Of a stretch of 64,000 nucleotides of DNA, positions 26,419-35,776 are shown in pieces. How positions within the stretch are numbered: position 1 is the stretch's first letter; every line of letters starts with the position of its first letter. The notes under the pieces were generated by a model, which was not told where the DNA came from, did not search any database, and was given only the letters and a program-made list of their open reading frames with translations. The position numbers and the translations under genes were made by a program. Source of the stretch: Candidatus Andeanibacterium colombiense (GTDB lineage Bacteria; Pseudomonadota; Alphaproteobacteria; Sphingomonadales; Sphingomonadaceae); contig CP119316.1 in the NCBI GenBank assembly GCA_029202985.1, positions 2,542,001-2,606,000 on the forward strand. Direction: 5' to 3'.

Positions 26419-27390
26419 ATGGACGGAGAAACTCAGCCTGTTGGCGGCGCCGAACCGGTGATCCGCGATTGCGTGGTGATCGGCGGCGGCCCGGCGGGGC
26501 TCACCGCGGCGATCTACCTCGCGCGCTTTCATCTGGCGGTGACGGTGATCGATGCCGGGCTCAGTCGGGCACGGCTGATACCGTTCACGCGCAACCACGC
26601 CGGCTTTCCGCAAGGCATATCGGGCATCGACCTGCTCGCCAGAATGCGCGAGCAGGCTGTTCTTCACCGCACGGAGATGTCCGACGATACGGTCTTGGCG
26701 GTCGAGCGGGACGGGGAGGACTTCGTGGTCCGCACCGGTCGCGCGGCGTTCGGCGCGCGGGCGGTGCTGCTGGCTACCGGGGTCGTCAACCGCCGCCCGG
26801 CAATGCTGGATGATGAGACCCATGCCCGCGCTGTGGCCGAAGGCCTGCTGCGTTATTGCCCGATCTGCGACGGCTATGAAGTGACCGACCGCCGGGTGGG
26901 CGTGCTTGGCACCGGGCAGCGCGGCTGCGATGAGGCGCTGTTCCTCCGCAGCTACACCGCCGACGTCACGCTGATCGCGCCCGGCGAAGAGCATGAGCTT
27001 GATGCGGGACAGAGAGCGCGGCTGGCGGACGCCGGAATCGTTTTGGCCGACTCCTGCCGCCGCATCGCGCTCGGCGATCGGCAGATCGAGATCGGCTGCG
27101 GCGAGGAAACGCTTCGCTTCGACACGCTCTACCCCGCACTCGGCTCCGATATTCGCTCGCAACTCGCCCGCGCGGTCGGTGCGGAGGTTTCGGGAGAAGG
27201 CTGCCTGCTCGTCGATTCCCATCAGCGTACCAGCGTGGCCGGCCTTTATGCCGCGGGCGACGTCGTCCTCGGGCTCGACCAGATCAGCCACGCGATGGGT
27301 GAAGGCGGTGTCGCGGCGACGACCATCCGCAACGATCTCGCCCGAAAGGCACCGCTGCGGCGCGGCGATGCGCACGGATCGCCCCGGTGA
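26419..27390 (+). CDS. thioredoxin-reductase-like flavoprotein
   Basis: A 323-residue FAD/NAD(P) pyridine nucleotide-disulfide oxidoreductase of the TrxB type. The FAD motif is CVVIGGGPAGLTAAIYLARF near residue 17. A redox pair appears as CPICDGYE, in the place of the CATCDG/CAVCDG pair of thioredoxin reductase, and the NADPH motif VGVLGTGQRGC follows it, with the Gly pattern changed. The C-terminal FAD segment is GLYAAGDVVLGLDQISHAMG. The CPICDGYE pair is found in a TrxB-like group distinct from true TrxB, whose partner is uncertain. Its stop overlaps the GTG start of the next gene, so the two flavoproteins are co-translated and may act together. Confidence 0.85.
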   Translation: MDGETQPVGGAEPVIRDCVVIGGGPAGLTAAIYLARFHLAVTVIDAGLSRARLIPFTRNHAGFPQGISGIDLLARMREQAVLHRTEMSDDTVLAVERDGEDFVVRTGRAAFGARAVLLATGVVNRRPAMLDDETHARAVAEGLLRYCPICDGYEVTDRRVGVLGTGQRGCDEALFLRSYTADVTLIAPGEEHELDAGQRARLADAGIVLADSCRRIALGDRQIEIGCGEETLRFDTLYPALGSDIRSQLARAVGAEVSGEGCLLVDSHQRTSVAGLYAAGDVVLGLDQISHAMGEGGVAATTIRNDLARKAPLRRGDAHGSPR

Positions 27391-28721
27391 TTGCAAAGGG
27401 GTCGCCCAAATTCGCCCCGCTGGTGGACGAACTGATCTGGAGCGCGCGCGCCCGCGATCTGCGGGTGCCCGCGGCGATCGTCCAGCCGCGCTCGGCTGCC
27501 GAAGTCGCCGCGGCGGTCCGCCTCGCGGGCGAAGGGGGAATGAAGGTCGCGCTGCGCGGCAGCGGACACAACTATCAGGGTGCCGCCTTGCGCGACGGTG
27601 GGTTGCTGGTCGATCTCGGGGGGCTCGACCGGATCGATATCGATGCGGGAGCGCACCGCGCGCGGGTGGGCGCAGGCGTCAAGGGCGGGCGTCTGATCGG
27701 GGAACTGGCCCGCCACGGACTCGCCTTCCCGATCGGCCATTGCGCCGATGTTGCGCTCAGCGGCTATCTGCTGAGCGGCGGGATCGGGTGGAACTATGGC
27801 GAATGGGGCCCTGCCTGCGCCAGCGTCTCGGCGATCGAAATGGTCACCGCGGACGGCGCGGCGTTAATCGCGACCGCCAACGATCACGCCGATCTGTTCT
27901 GGGCGGCGCGCGGTGCCGGCTGCGCCTTTTTCGCGGCGGTGACCGGCTATGAGTTGATCCTGCACGATCTGCCCGCCGTATCCTTCGCGCTCGAGGCGGT
28001 GTTCGACGCAGCGTCGGCGCCGGATGTCGCGCAGTGGCTGGACACGGCCCGCGCGGGTGTGGATCCGACGACCGAGCTGATCTGCATGGTTGGCCCGCAT
28101 CACGAAACCGGAAAGCCGAGCGTTACGCTGCGGGCGATTGCCAGCGGCCCGACCGGCATGGCGGCGCGCAACAAGCTCGGCCCGTTGCGAGAGCTCCCTG
28201 CGGAAGCGAAGCTGCTCGCGGCGGTCGAGGAGACCGAGCTGTCCTTCGCTGAATTGAAGCGCTTCTCCGCGATGCCATCCGGCAAACGGGTCGCTGCGGA
28301 TCAAAGCTGGAGCGACCGTTCGCTCGGCGATTTACTGCTGGCGGTCGCACATCTCGCAGGCGGCGTGCAGTCCTCGTCGGCGATCTCGCTCACCGCGCTC
28401 GGGCAGGCGGCGCTGGCCCCGGGCCTGCCCGATGACGTGGATGGCGCGTTGTCGGTGGCCGGTCGCTGCTCCGCTGGAATTTACGCCCTTTGGGACGGGG
28501 CGGAGCACGATGCCCGGCATCTCGCCTGGGTCGCGAAGGCGGACGCCGCCCTGGCGCCGCTGCGGACTGGGCGCTATATCGCGGAAGCCGACCTGTTCGC
28601 CGGTCCCGAACGGGTGGAAGAATGCTTTTCGCCCGAAGCCTTCGCGCAGCTTACCGAGCTGAGGAAGCAGTACGATCCAACCGGGCGGTTCTTTTCCTGC
28701 CTCGACGGCGGTCTGCGCTAG
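27387..28721 (+). CDS. FAD-linked oxidase, berberine-bridge type
   Basis: A 444-residue oxidase of the PCMH/VAO superfamily. The N-terminal FAD domain reads IVQPRSAAEVAAAVRLAGEG, and the covalent-His segment RGSGHNYQG is seen near residue 58. A second anchoring segment GHCADVALSGYLLSGGIGW carries a Cys, so FAD is probably attached bicovalently. The C-terminal end YDPTGRFF is the usual closing segment of these oxidases. They oxidise alcohols, sugars or other secondary metabolites using O2. It begins with GTG inside the stop of the TrxB-like gene. It ends in a palindromic CTAG shared with the stop of the convergent CDF gene. Confidence 0.85.
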   Translation: MIAKGSPKFAPLVDELIWSARARDLRVPAAIVQPRSAAEVAAAVRLAGEGGMKVALRGSGHNYQGAALRDGGLLVDLGGLDRIDIDAGAHRARVGAGVKGGRLIGELARHGLAFPIGHCADVALSGYLLSGGIGWNYGEWGPACASVSAIEMVTADGAALIATANDHADLFWAARGAGCAFFAAVTGYELILHDLPAVSFALEAVFDAASAPDVAQWLDTARAGVDPTTELICMVGPHHETGKPSVTLRAIASGPTGMAARNKLGPLRELPAEAKLLAAVEETELSFAELKRFSAMPSGKRVAADQSWSDRSLGDLLLAVAHLAGGVQSSSAISLTALGQAALAPGLPDDVDGALSVAGRCSAGIYALWDGAEHDARHLAWVAKADAALAPLRTGRYIAEADLFAGPERVEECFSPEAFAQLTELRKQYDPTGRFFSCLDGGLR

Positions 28722-29710
28722 GCTGCATCGAAGGTTTGCGGTGCGGATGGATCTTGGTCCGCGCGAGGTGTGGCCCCGGAATCCAGCACCGCGTCGGCGC
28801 GCTTTTCCGGGCGGATATAGACGGATGAGACCGAGGCCGAGAGCGCCTTCAGCTGCACTTCCATCTCTTCGATCAGGCGCTCGGCATCGCCCATCCTGAG
28901 GTCGTCGGCGAAATCCGCGCTGATCGCGACGAAGATCGAGGCGGGCGCGGTGTGGACGGTGCGGATATGATTCACCGCGACCACTTCGGGCCGCCCTTCC
29001 AGCGCCGCGCGAATGCGTTCGATCAGTTGCGGATCAGCCGCCTCCCCGATGATCAGGCCCTTTGCCTCGCGCGCAAGATACAGCGCGACCACCGTCAGCA
29101 CCGCGCCGATCGCGATCGAGGCGACGCCGTCCAGCTCCGGGCGGTCGAAGTGGTCGCTGGCCCACACGCCTGCCGCAGCCAGCACCAGGCCGAGCAGTGC
29201 GGCGCTGTCTTCGAACAGCACGATGAAGCCGGCGGGGTCCTTCGACTCGCGGATCGTCTGCCACCAGCCGGTGTCGCACTTCTTCTCGAATTCGCGCACC
29301 GCAATGGTCCAGGATGTGCCTTCGAGTAGGAAGGCGATCACCAGCACGGCGTAATTGATCGTCGGATCGCGCAGCGGTGCCGGCTCGCGGAGGTGGAGGA
29401 TCCCCTCATAGATCGACACGCCGGCGCCGATCGCGAAGATCAGGATCGCGACCACGAACGACCAGAAATAGAGTTCGCGGCCGTAACCGAAGGGGTGAAA
29501 CCGATCGGGTGGGCGCTTGGCCCGCTTCTGGCCGTAGAGCAGCAGCAACTGGTTGCCGCTGTCGACCAGCGAGTGCACGCCTTCGGTGAGCATCGAGGAC
29601 GAGCCGGTAAAGGCGGCGGCAACAAACTTCGAGACTGCGATCCCGAGATTGGCCAGCAGCGCCCCGTAGAGGACGATGTTTTCCCTGAAGTGAGCGCGGC
29701 GCGAGGTCAC
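28718..29710 (-). CDS. cation diffusion facilitator transporter
   Basis: A CDF-family divalent cation exporter with six predicted membrane segments followed by a cytoplasmic ferredoxin-like domain (RIRAALEGRPEVVAVNHIRT). Metal-site residues appear in MLTEGVHSLVDSGNQ (His-x3-Asp) and in FEDSAALLGLVLAA. Members export Zn, Co, Fe or Mn using the proton gradient. I use GTG 29710, which starts at TSRRAHFRENIVLYG; the longest frame starts at ATG 29809 but adds 33 residues of unlikely composition. It converges on the oxidase gene. The metal cannot be decided by eye. Confidence 0.85.
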   Translation of the reverse strand: MTSRRAHFRENIVLYGALLANLGIAVSKFVAAAFTGSSSMLTEGVHSLVDSGNQLLLLYGQKRAKRPPDRFHPFGYGRELYFWSFVVAILIFAIGAGVSIYEGILHLREPAPLRDPTINYAVLVIAFLLEGTSWTIAVREFEKKCDTGWWQTIRESKDPAGFIVLFEDSAALLGLVLAAAGVWASDHFDRPELDGVASIAIGAVLTVVALYLAREAKGLIIGEAADPQLIERIRAALEGRPEVVAVNHIRTVHTAPASIFVAISADFADDLRMGDAERLIEEMEVQLKALSASVSSVYIRPEKRADAVLDSGATPRADQDPSAPQTFDAA

Positions 29711-29887
29711 GCAGGTCAAGGTTTCAGCGCCGGCATCGTTCCCGTTCCCGGCATAATGCTGGTTCGAGGCGAGATGGTTACCCTCAGGTCGAATTCGATT
29801 GGCAGGCAAGAAAATCTAAAGATAATATCTGATACCGGTTGGACGCCGTCACGCCAGCTGGTGCGGTGATAAGGCAGAGGGAGACCG

Positions 29888-32074
29888 GTGCGCTGCCCAA
29901 CCATCACACAGGATGAGTCTGCGCGCCTGCGCGCGCTGGCCGAATACGGCCTGAGCTCCGAGCGCGGTCTCGCCAGCCTCGATCCGATCGTCGATATGGC
30001 CGCGCTAATGTTCAATTGCCCGACCTCGGCGGTCAACATGATCGGCGAAGACCGCGTCTATCTGGTTTCGCGCCACGGGATCGACGAATTTAACGATACG
30101 CGCGACGTTTCCTTCTGCGCCCATGCGATCAACCAGGACGGGGTGATGGTGGTCGAGGATGCGACGCTGGACGTGCGTTTCCACGACAACCCGCTGGTCC
30201 AGGATGGCGCGATCGTATTCTATGCCGGTGTGCCTATCGTCAGCCCCACGGGCCACGCACTCGGCGCCCTGTGCGTGATCGACAATCAGCCGCACGCCCA
30301 ATTCTCGCAGGAAGATCGCGCACGGCTGAAGGAACTGGCCAAACTGGTTTCCGAACGGCTCGAGCTGCGGCGGATCGAAGCGGCGGGAGAGCCCGGCGCC
30401 AATCGGTTGCAGGCCAGCGCACAAACCTCTCCCAACGCGATCCTCGCATTCGATTCCAATTCCCGGATCACCGCGTGGAATGCCGCCGCGGCCGGCATGT
30501 TCGGACGGAGCGCCGACGACGCGATCGGCCAGTCGGTCGACCTGCTGATCGCGCCGGAGGATCTGCCGCTGGTTCATGACGGGATCGTGCGCGTCCTCGC
30601 CGGCGGATCGCCAGCTAACGCGGCGACCGAGCTGACCGGGCTGCGCCGCAATGGCCAGTCGTTCCCCGGGGAGCTGCATTGGTCGCGCTGGCTCGAAGGC
30701 GAGCGGATGCATTTCGGCGCGATCATCCGCGACATGACCGACAAACGCCGGGAACAGGATGCGCTCTACCGGCTGGCCAATTACGACACGCTGACCGGGC
30801 TGCCCAACAGCAACCTGCTGTATCGCCGCATCACTGAGGCGCTCGATCAGGATCGGCCGCTGGCGCTGGTGGTGGCCGACCTCGAACGGTTTCGCGACAT
30901 CAACAATACGCTTGGCCATGCAGCGGGCGACCGGGTGTTGCGGATCGTGGCCGAACGGATCCGGCAGGCCACACCGCGCGCCGATGGGGATACAGCAATG
31001 GTCGCACGGATCGGCAGCGACGAATTCGCGATCCTGCTGCCGGGCGAAGGCGATCCGGTGCGGATCGGCCAGATCATCGGCGGGATCAACGAGGTGCTTT
31101 CGGAACCGATCGTGGTCGATGGGCAGGAAGTTCGGATCGGCGGGAATTTCGGCATCGCGCTGGCACCCGATCACGGGTGCTCGGTCGAAGAGGTGATGGC
31201 CAGCGCCAACCTCGCGGTGTTCCAGGCGCGTAGCAGCGGACCGGGCGGGACATTCCTGTTCCACCCGCGGCTGCGTGCCGAGGCGGTGGCACGGCGAATG
31301 TACGATGCGGAGCTGCACCGCGCCTTCGAACGCAGCGAGTTCACACTGTTCTACCAGCCGCTCATCCGCTTGGCCGACAATTCGCTGGCGGGGGCGGAGG
31401 CGCTGATACGCTGGCGCCACCCGAAACGCGGGCTGCTCGCTCCGATCGCGTTCCTCCCGGCACTCGAAAACAGCGTGCTCGCGGCGGCGATTGGCCAGTG
31501 GGTGCTTGAGACCGCCTGCTCCCAGGCGGCCGAGTGGCGCAGGCTGGCGCCCGATTTTCGGGTCAACGTCAATTTGTTCGCCGCGCAATTTCGCGACGGC
31601 ACCCTGCCGCAACTCGTCTCCGACACGCTTTCGGCCTATTCGCTCCCCCCCGAGGCGCTCGACCTCGAGATCACCGAGAACATCATCCTCGACCGTCAGG
31701 ATGCGGTGCTGGGCCAACTGGGTGAATTGCGCGAAGCCGGGTTTTCTCTCTCGTTCGACGATTTCGGGACCGGCTTTGCGTCGTTGAATTTGCTGCGCAA
31801 CTTCCCGGTCACCAGCATCAAGATCGACAAGAGCTTCATCCAGGTGATGCATTCCTCGCCCAAGGACCGGGCGATCGTGTTGTCGTTGATCGATCTGGCG
31901 CGGCAACTAGGGCTGAAAGTCGTCGCCGAAGGGGTCGAAACGGATCAGGATCGCACATTCCTGCTCACGCACGGCTGCGAGACGGGGCAGGGCTATCTGT
32001 TCGGCACGCCGGCGCCCGCAGCGCTGTTCGAGGAACAATTTCTCGGCGGCAGCGGGATCGCGAAGATCGCCTGA
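29888..32074 (+). CDS. GAF-PAS-GGDEF-EAL signalling protein
   Basis: A 728-residue cyclic-di-GMP turnover protein starting with GTG. Residues about 20-165 form a GAF domain (VNMIGEDRVYLVSRHG, FYAGVPIVSPTGHALGALCV), about 175-295 a PAS domain (ILAFDSNSRITAWNAAA), and about 300-460 a GGDEF domain. The signature of the last reads IGSDEF instead of GGDEF, so cyclase activity is doubtful. Residues about 470-715 form an EAL domain with intact GAEALIRW, ITENIIL, DDFGTGFASL and KIDKSFI, so phosphodiesterase activity is likely. No membrane segment is seen. A role in switching polysaccharide production or motility is possible but not shown by context. Confidence 0.9.
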   Translation: MRCPTITQDESARLRALAEYGLSSERGLASLDPIVDMAALMFNCPTSAVNMIGEDRVYLVSRHGIDEFNDTRDVSFCAHAINQDGVMVVEDATLDVRFHDNPLVQDGAIVFYAGVPIVSPTGHALGALCVIDNQPHAQFSQEDRARLKELAKLVSERLELRRIEAAGEPGANRLQASAQTSPNAILAFDSNSRITAWNAAAAGMFGRSADDAIGQSVDLLIAPEDLPLVHDGIVRVLAGGSPANAATELTGLRRNGQSFPGELHWSRWLEGERMHFGAIIRDMTDKRREQDALYRLANYDTLTGLPNSNLLYRRITEALDQDRPLALVVADLERFRDINNTLGHAAGDRVLRIVAERIRQATPRADGDTAMVARIGSDEFAILLPGEGDPVRIGQIIGGINEVLSEPIVVDGQEVRIGGNFGIALAPDHGCSVEEVMASANLAVFQARSSGPGGTFLFHPRLRAEAVARRMYDAELHRAFERSEFTLFYQPLIRLADNSLAGAEALIRWRHPKRGLLAPIAFLPALENSVLAAAIGQWVLETACSQAAEWRRLAPDFRVNVNLFAAQFRDGTLPQLVSDTLSAYSLPPEALDLEITENIILDRQDAVLGQLGELREAGFSLSFDDFGTGFASLNLLRNFPVTSIKIDKSFIQVMHSSPKDRAIVLSLIDLARQLGLKVVAEGVETDQDRTFLLTHGCETGQGYLFGTPAPAALFEEQFLGGSGIAKIA

Positions 32075-32146
32075 ATCCTCGGTTGCGGGCAAAGCTGCTC
32101 GCGCCTGGATCGTCAAACCCCACACTTGCGTGATAGGCGTACAACG

Positions 32147-33178
32147 ATGAGCGGACACGCCGGAATCAAAGCCAGATTGGCGGTTGCCGCGCTGCTGCTC
32201 GCGCTGTTCCTCGGCTCGTTCATGCCGAAGGCCCCTCCGCCGCAGGCGCAATCGCAGGCAGCGGCAACGATTTCCGACATCACCCTATACCAGCATATCT
32301 CCAGCCGCATCGGGCATGGGCAGGGCTATTACGCGGCCGCTGCGCAAGAGCAGCGTCGGCACGGGTTTCCGCTCAGGCCTTTCGTCACGATGCGCCTGCC
32401 GACGATGGCGTGGCTGAACGCCGCGGTTGATCCGCGTGTTGCGCTTTGCCTGCTGCTGGCCCTGACAGCGATTCTATGGCTTGCGCTACCTGGCCTGGCC
32501 TTGTGGGAACGGGTGGCTGTCGGCTTGCTGGTTCTCGCAGGATCGTGGCAGGCGTTTGCAGCCTATTCGAGCTGGGTTCACGAATATTGGGCGGGACTGC
32601 TGCTGGCATTGAGTGCCGCGATCTATCCGCGCAGCGCCTGGCTGGCGATCGTCGCGGCGCTGGCCGCCGTGCTGATCCGCGAATTGGCGCTGCCATTCCT
32701 GCTGCTGGGGGCGGTGTTTGCGCTGAGCGGGCGGCGCTGGCGCGAGGCGGTGGGATGGGGCGCCGCGATCACCGTCTTCGCAATCGCGCTGGCGGCCCAC
32801 GCACATGAGGTGACGCTCGTGCTGCTTCCGGGGGATAGGGTCTCGGAGGGTTGGCTCGGGCTTCCGGGCTATGCGACCGCGATCGACCGGATCGCCCACC
32901 AGTCGCCGCTCGGCGTGCTTCCACCGCCGGTTGCCGATACGATCGCGGCGCTGGCTCCGGTCGGCTGGCTTGGCCTGCGCAACCGGACCGGCCTGTTCAT
33001 GTGTTTATACCTGATCGGTATGGTCGCTTTCCTCGCCATTTTCCCGCGCGACAACAATCTGTTCTGGGGCCTGATCATTGCCCCAGCGTGGCTCGCGGGG
33101 CTCGCCTTCTTGCCCCGACTGGCCGGCTGGCTCGCGCGCGGTGGCCCGCTCGTCGAGCCGGTCGGCGCGAGGAGTTAG
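32147..33178 (+). CDS. polytopic membrane protein, unknown function
   Basis: A 343-residue protein with eight to ten hydrophobic segments. The periplasmic-looking segment after the first helix contains ISDITLYQHISSRIGHGQGY, YAAAAQEQRRHGFPLRPFVT and MRLPTMAW, a layout seen in membrane glycosyltransferase-like proteins, where an early acidic residue and a RxP motif follow helix 1. I do not recognise a named family with certainty. The ATG at 32147 is preferred to a TTG seven codons upstream. The TonB-like gene follows after 6 bp on the same strand, so the two are probably one unit. Confidence 0.6.
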   Translation: MSGHAGIKARLAVAALLLALFLGSFMPKAPPPQAQSQAAATISDITLYQHISSRIGHGQGYYAAAAQEQRRHGFPLRPFVTMRLPTMAWLNAAVDPRVALCLLLALTAILWLALPGLALWERVAVGLLVLAGSWQAFAAYSSWVHEYWAGLLLALSAAIYPRSAWLAIVAALAAVLIRELALPFLLLGAVFALSGRRWREAVGWGAAITVFAIALAAHAHEVTLVLLPGDRVSEGWLGLPGYATAIDRIAHQSPLGVLPPPVADTIAALAPVGWLGLRNRTGLFMCLYLIGMVAFLAIFPRDNNLFWGLIIAPAWLAGLAFLPRLAGWLARGGPLVEPVGARS

Positions 33179-33184
33179 CGGAAC

Positions 33185-33892
33185 GTGCCTCGTCTCGCCG
33201 ACCGACACCGGCCGAATTGGGGCACGCTGGCGTTCGTCGTATCGTTGCATCTGCTGGCGATCCTGGGGCTGGCCCGAGCCTTCGCGCCCGCCCTTACCGC
33301 ACGCGCTCTCGACCGGGTCGCGGCGGTGCTCACGGTCACTGTCGCCGCGCCGGAAGAAAAGCCGGTTGCTTCGTCGCAACCGGACGCCGGCGCCGCGGCA
33401 CCGCCGGGTCCAAAACTAGTCCCGCGCGCCGTATCCGCCCAGCCGAAGCTTCCGCTGAAGCAGGCCGATGCGCCGCCGGTGGCGGGTTCCGGAATGGACG
33501 TTCGGTCCGGCGCGGCTACGGCAGGAGCGGGCTCCGGTGCGGCCGGCACAGGTATCGGTAGCGGCAGCGGAAGCACGGGCAACGGACAGGGCAGCGGCGG
33601 GCGCAAGCTCGAGAAGATCGCCGGCGCGATCGATTCGGCGAGCGACTATCCGGTCCCACCGGGTGGGCGCGAAGCGCGCTTCGGTACCTCGGTTACTATC
33701 GCGCTGACGGTCGGCCCTGACGGGCTGCCGCGCGCCTGCCGCGTGATTGCGCCGAGCCCGTTCCCGGAAACCGACGCGACCACTTGCCGCCTTGCGCTCG
33801 AACGCTTCCGCTTTCGCTCGGCGACCGGCCCCGACGGAACCCCGGTTACTGCGACCTACGGCTGGAGGCAGCAATTCCGCAAAATGCGCTAG
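33185..33892 (+). CDS. TonB-like energy transducer
   Basis: A 235-residue protein starting with GTG, with one N-terminal membrane anchor (TLAFVVSLHLLAILGLARAF) and a long Ala/Pro/Gly-rich linker. A C-terminal TonB-like domain follows (VPPGGREARFGTSVTIALTV, GPDGLPRACRVIAPSPFPET, LALERFRFRSAT). Such proteins span the periplasm and pass the proton-motive energy of ExbB-ExbD to TonB-dependent receptors. The linker contains a run of Gly/Ser repeats rather than the classical Pro-Lys repeats. No exbB or exbD is nearby. It follows the membrane protein gene by 6 bp. Confidence 0.8.
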   Translation: MPRLADRHRPNWGTLAFVVSLHLLAILGLARAFAPALTARALDRVAAVLTVTVAAPEEKPVASSQPDAGAAAPPGPKLVPRAVSAQPKLPLKQADAPPVAGSGMDVRSGAATAGAGSGAAGTGIGSGSGSTGNGQGSGGRKLEKIAGAIDSASDYPVPPGGREARFGTSVTIALTVGPDGLPRACRVIAPSPFPETDATTCRLALERFRFRSATGPDGTPVTATYGWRQQFRKMR

Positions 33893-33943
33893 CTGCTTGA
33901 TAGTTGCTCCAATTCTAAATTTTGTTTGCTAAAGCCGGGGGCG

Positions 33944-34993
33944 ATGAAGCTGATCACACCTGTCATTCTGTGCGGCGGCAGCGGCACGCGCCTGTGGCCG
34001 CTGAGCCGCAAGCCGAAGCCCAAGCCGTTCCTGCCGCTGGTCGGCGACGCGAGCCTGTTCGAGGCGACCCTTGCGCGCGCGGCCGCTCCGGATCAATTTA
34101 CCGCGCCGGTGGTCGTCGCCGGGGGTGCCCATATCGAGCTGATCGAAGGCCAGCTTCCGCCAGGTGCTGCCGCGCAGCTGATCGTCGAGCCCGAAGGCAA
34201 GAACACCGCCGCCGCAATCGCGCTGGCGGCGGAGCGCCTGCCCCGCGATGCGGTGATGCTGGTGTGCCCGAGCGACCATCATATCGCCGACACCGCCGCC
34301 TTCGCCGATGCCGCCGCGCGCGCCGCGGCGCTTGCCCGTGAGGGCTGGCTGGTCTCCTTCGGCATCGCCCCGACCCGGCCCGAGACCGGCTATGGATATC
34401 TCAAACAGGGCCCGGCGCTGGCAGAGGGCTTCCGGATCGAGCGCTTCGTCGAGAAACCCGACCGCGCGACCGCCGAGGGCTGGCTGGCCGAGGGCGGCTA
34501 TTGGTGGAACGGCGGAATCTTTGCGTTCGAGGTCGGCACTTTCCTCGACGAGCTCGCCCGGCACCGCCCGGCGATGGCGGAAGCGGTGCGCGCATCGGTT
34601 GCATCGGGCAGCGAAGACGGAGCACGGTTTTATCCCGGTGCCGAGGCTTTCGCCGCGATCACGGGTGAATCGGTCGACTATGCGGTGATGGAGGGCACCG
34701 ACCGCGCGGCGATGGTGCCGGTCGACATGGGCTGGTCCGACATCGGCAATTGGGAGGCGCTGCGCGATGCCCGGGCCGAGGAAAGCAGTGCGGCCGATGG
34801 TGCCGGCAATGTCGTCAAGGGCACCGGCGAATTGCTCGATTGCCGCAATGTGATGATCGAGACCGACGGCCCGCGCGTCTCGGTGGTCGGGCTCGACGAT
34901 GTGATCGTGGTAGTCAACGGAATGGAGGTGCTGGTGACCAGCGCACGCGGCGCGGCGCAGGTTGGCAAGCTGGGCGGCGCGACCAATCAATGA
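33944..34993 (+). CDS. manC: mannose-1-phosphate guanylyltransferase
   Basis: A 349-residue nucleotidyltransferase that makes GDP-mannose from mannose-1-phosphate and GTP. The signature VILCGGSGTRLWPLSRKPKP is at the N-terminus, followed by the conserved VEPEGKNTAAAIALAA, PSDHHIAD, GYGYLKQG, FVEKPD, YWWNGGIFAF and SVDYAVMEGT. The protein lacks the C-terminal isomerase domain of bifunctional ManC; that activity is encoded separately by the next gene, which overlaps its stop in ATGA form. The ATG at 33944 fits the family start better than an in-frame start six codons earlier. GDP-mannose could feed the AlgD-like dehydrogenase at 8.0 kb. Confidence 0.95.
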   Translation: MKLITPVILCGGSGTRLWPLSRKPKPKPFLPLVGDASLFEATLARAAAPDQFTAPVVVAGGAHIELIEGQLPPGAAAQLIVEPEGKNTAAAIALAAERLPRDAVMLVCPSDHHIADTAAFADAAARAAALAREGWLVSFGIAPTRPETGYGYLKQGPALAEGFRIERFVEKPDRATAEGWLAEGGYWWNGGIFAFEVGTFLDELARHRPAMAEAVRASVASGSEDGARFYPGAEAFAAITGESVDYAVMEGTDRAAMVPVDMGWSDIGNWEALRDARAEESSAADGAGNVVKGTGELLDCRNVMIETDGPRVSVVGLDDVIVVVNGMEVLVTSARGAAQVGKLGGATNQ

Positions 34994-35772
34994 GCGCTCT
35001 GCTGTCCATTCGCCGGGTCGAGAAGCCGTGGGGTGCGGATGTGCTGCCACCGCCGTTCGCCGCGGCCGAGGGCGAGCGGATCGGCGAGATCTGGTTCGAG
35101 CCGCCGCAAGGGCTCGACGCGCTGCTGGTCAAATATTTGTTCACCAGCGACAAGCTTTCGGTCCAGGTCCATCCTGGCGGCGCGAGCGGCAAGGAGGAAT
35201 GCTGGCTGGTGCTCGATGCCGAGCCCGGCGCGGTGCTGGGCGTGGGCTTCCTCGGGGAGTACGGGACCGAGGACATGCGTGCCGCAGCGCTCGACGGTTC
35301 GATCGAGCAAATGCTCTACTGGCATCCGGTCACCGCGGGAGATTTCGTCTATCTGCCAGCCGGTACGGTCCACGCGATCGGCGGCGGGATCAGCCTTGTC
35401 GAAGTGCAGCAGAACAACGACGTCACCTATCGCTTCTACGATTACGGCCGCCCGCGTGAGCTGCATCTGGACGAGGCGCTGGCGGTTGCCGAGGGCGCAC
35501 CGCATAATCCCGCCCTGCGCAGCAAGCTGCCCGGGACCGGGCATCTCTCGCTGGTCAGCGGTCCATGGTTCCGGCTCGACCGCGCCGACGGGCCGCCCGA
35601 TGCGGACATGGCCGCGCGCTATCAAGGCCCGCTGCTGGCGATTCCGCTGTCGGGCTCGGTGACAGTGGCAGGTGAAGCGGTGCCCCCGGGCGAATGCGCG
35701 GCGGCCAGCTCGATCGACGAGATCGCGATCGCCCAAGGCGCGCGCTGCCTGCTGACGCAGCCCTGCGGCTGA
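34990..35772 (+). CDS. manA: class I mannose-6-phosphate isomerase
   Basis: A 260-residue cupin-type isomerase converting fructose-6-phosphate and mannose-6-phosphate. The zinc-site segments are LSVQVHPGGASGKEECWLVL and the second motif LPAGTVHAIGGGISLVEVQQ, then DVTYRFYDYGRPRELHLDEA. It is short compared with the 390-residue E. coli enzyme but matches the compact class found in alphaproteobacteria and Gram-positives. The ATG overlaps the manC stop, so the two steps toward GDP-mannose are coupled. The phosphomannomutase step is not encoded in the window. Confidence 0.93.
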   Translation: MSALLSIRRVEKPWGADVLPPPFAAAEGERIGEIWFEPPQGLDALLVKYLFTSDKLSVQVHPGGASGKEECWLVLDAEPGAVLGVGFLGEYGTEDMRAAALDGSIEQMLYWHPVTAGDFVYLPAGTVHAIGGGISLVEVQQNNDVTYRFYDYGRPRELHLDEALAVAEGAPHNPALRSKLPGTGHLSLVSGPWFRLDRADGPPDADMAARYQGPLLAIPLSGSVTVAGEAVPPGECAAASSIDEIAIAQGARCLLTQPCG

Positions 35773-35776
35773 TCCG

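Noticed and set aside
30005..31906. A 633-codon minus-strand frame opposite the GGDEF-EAL gene
   Set aside because: Antisense shadow of a GC-rich gene; the plus-strand protein has clear domain motifs.
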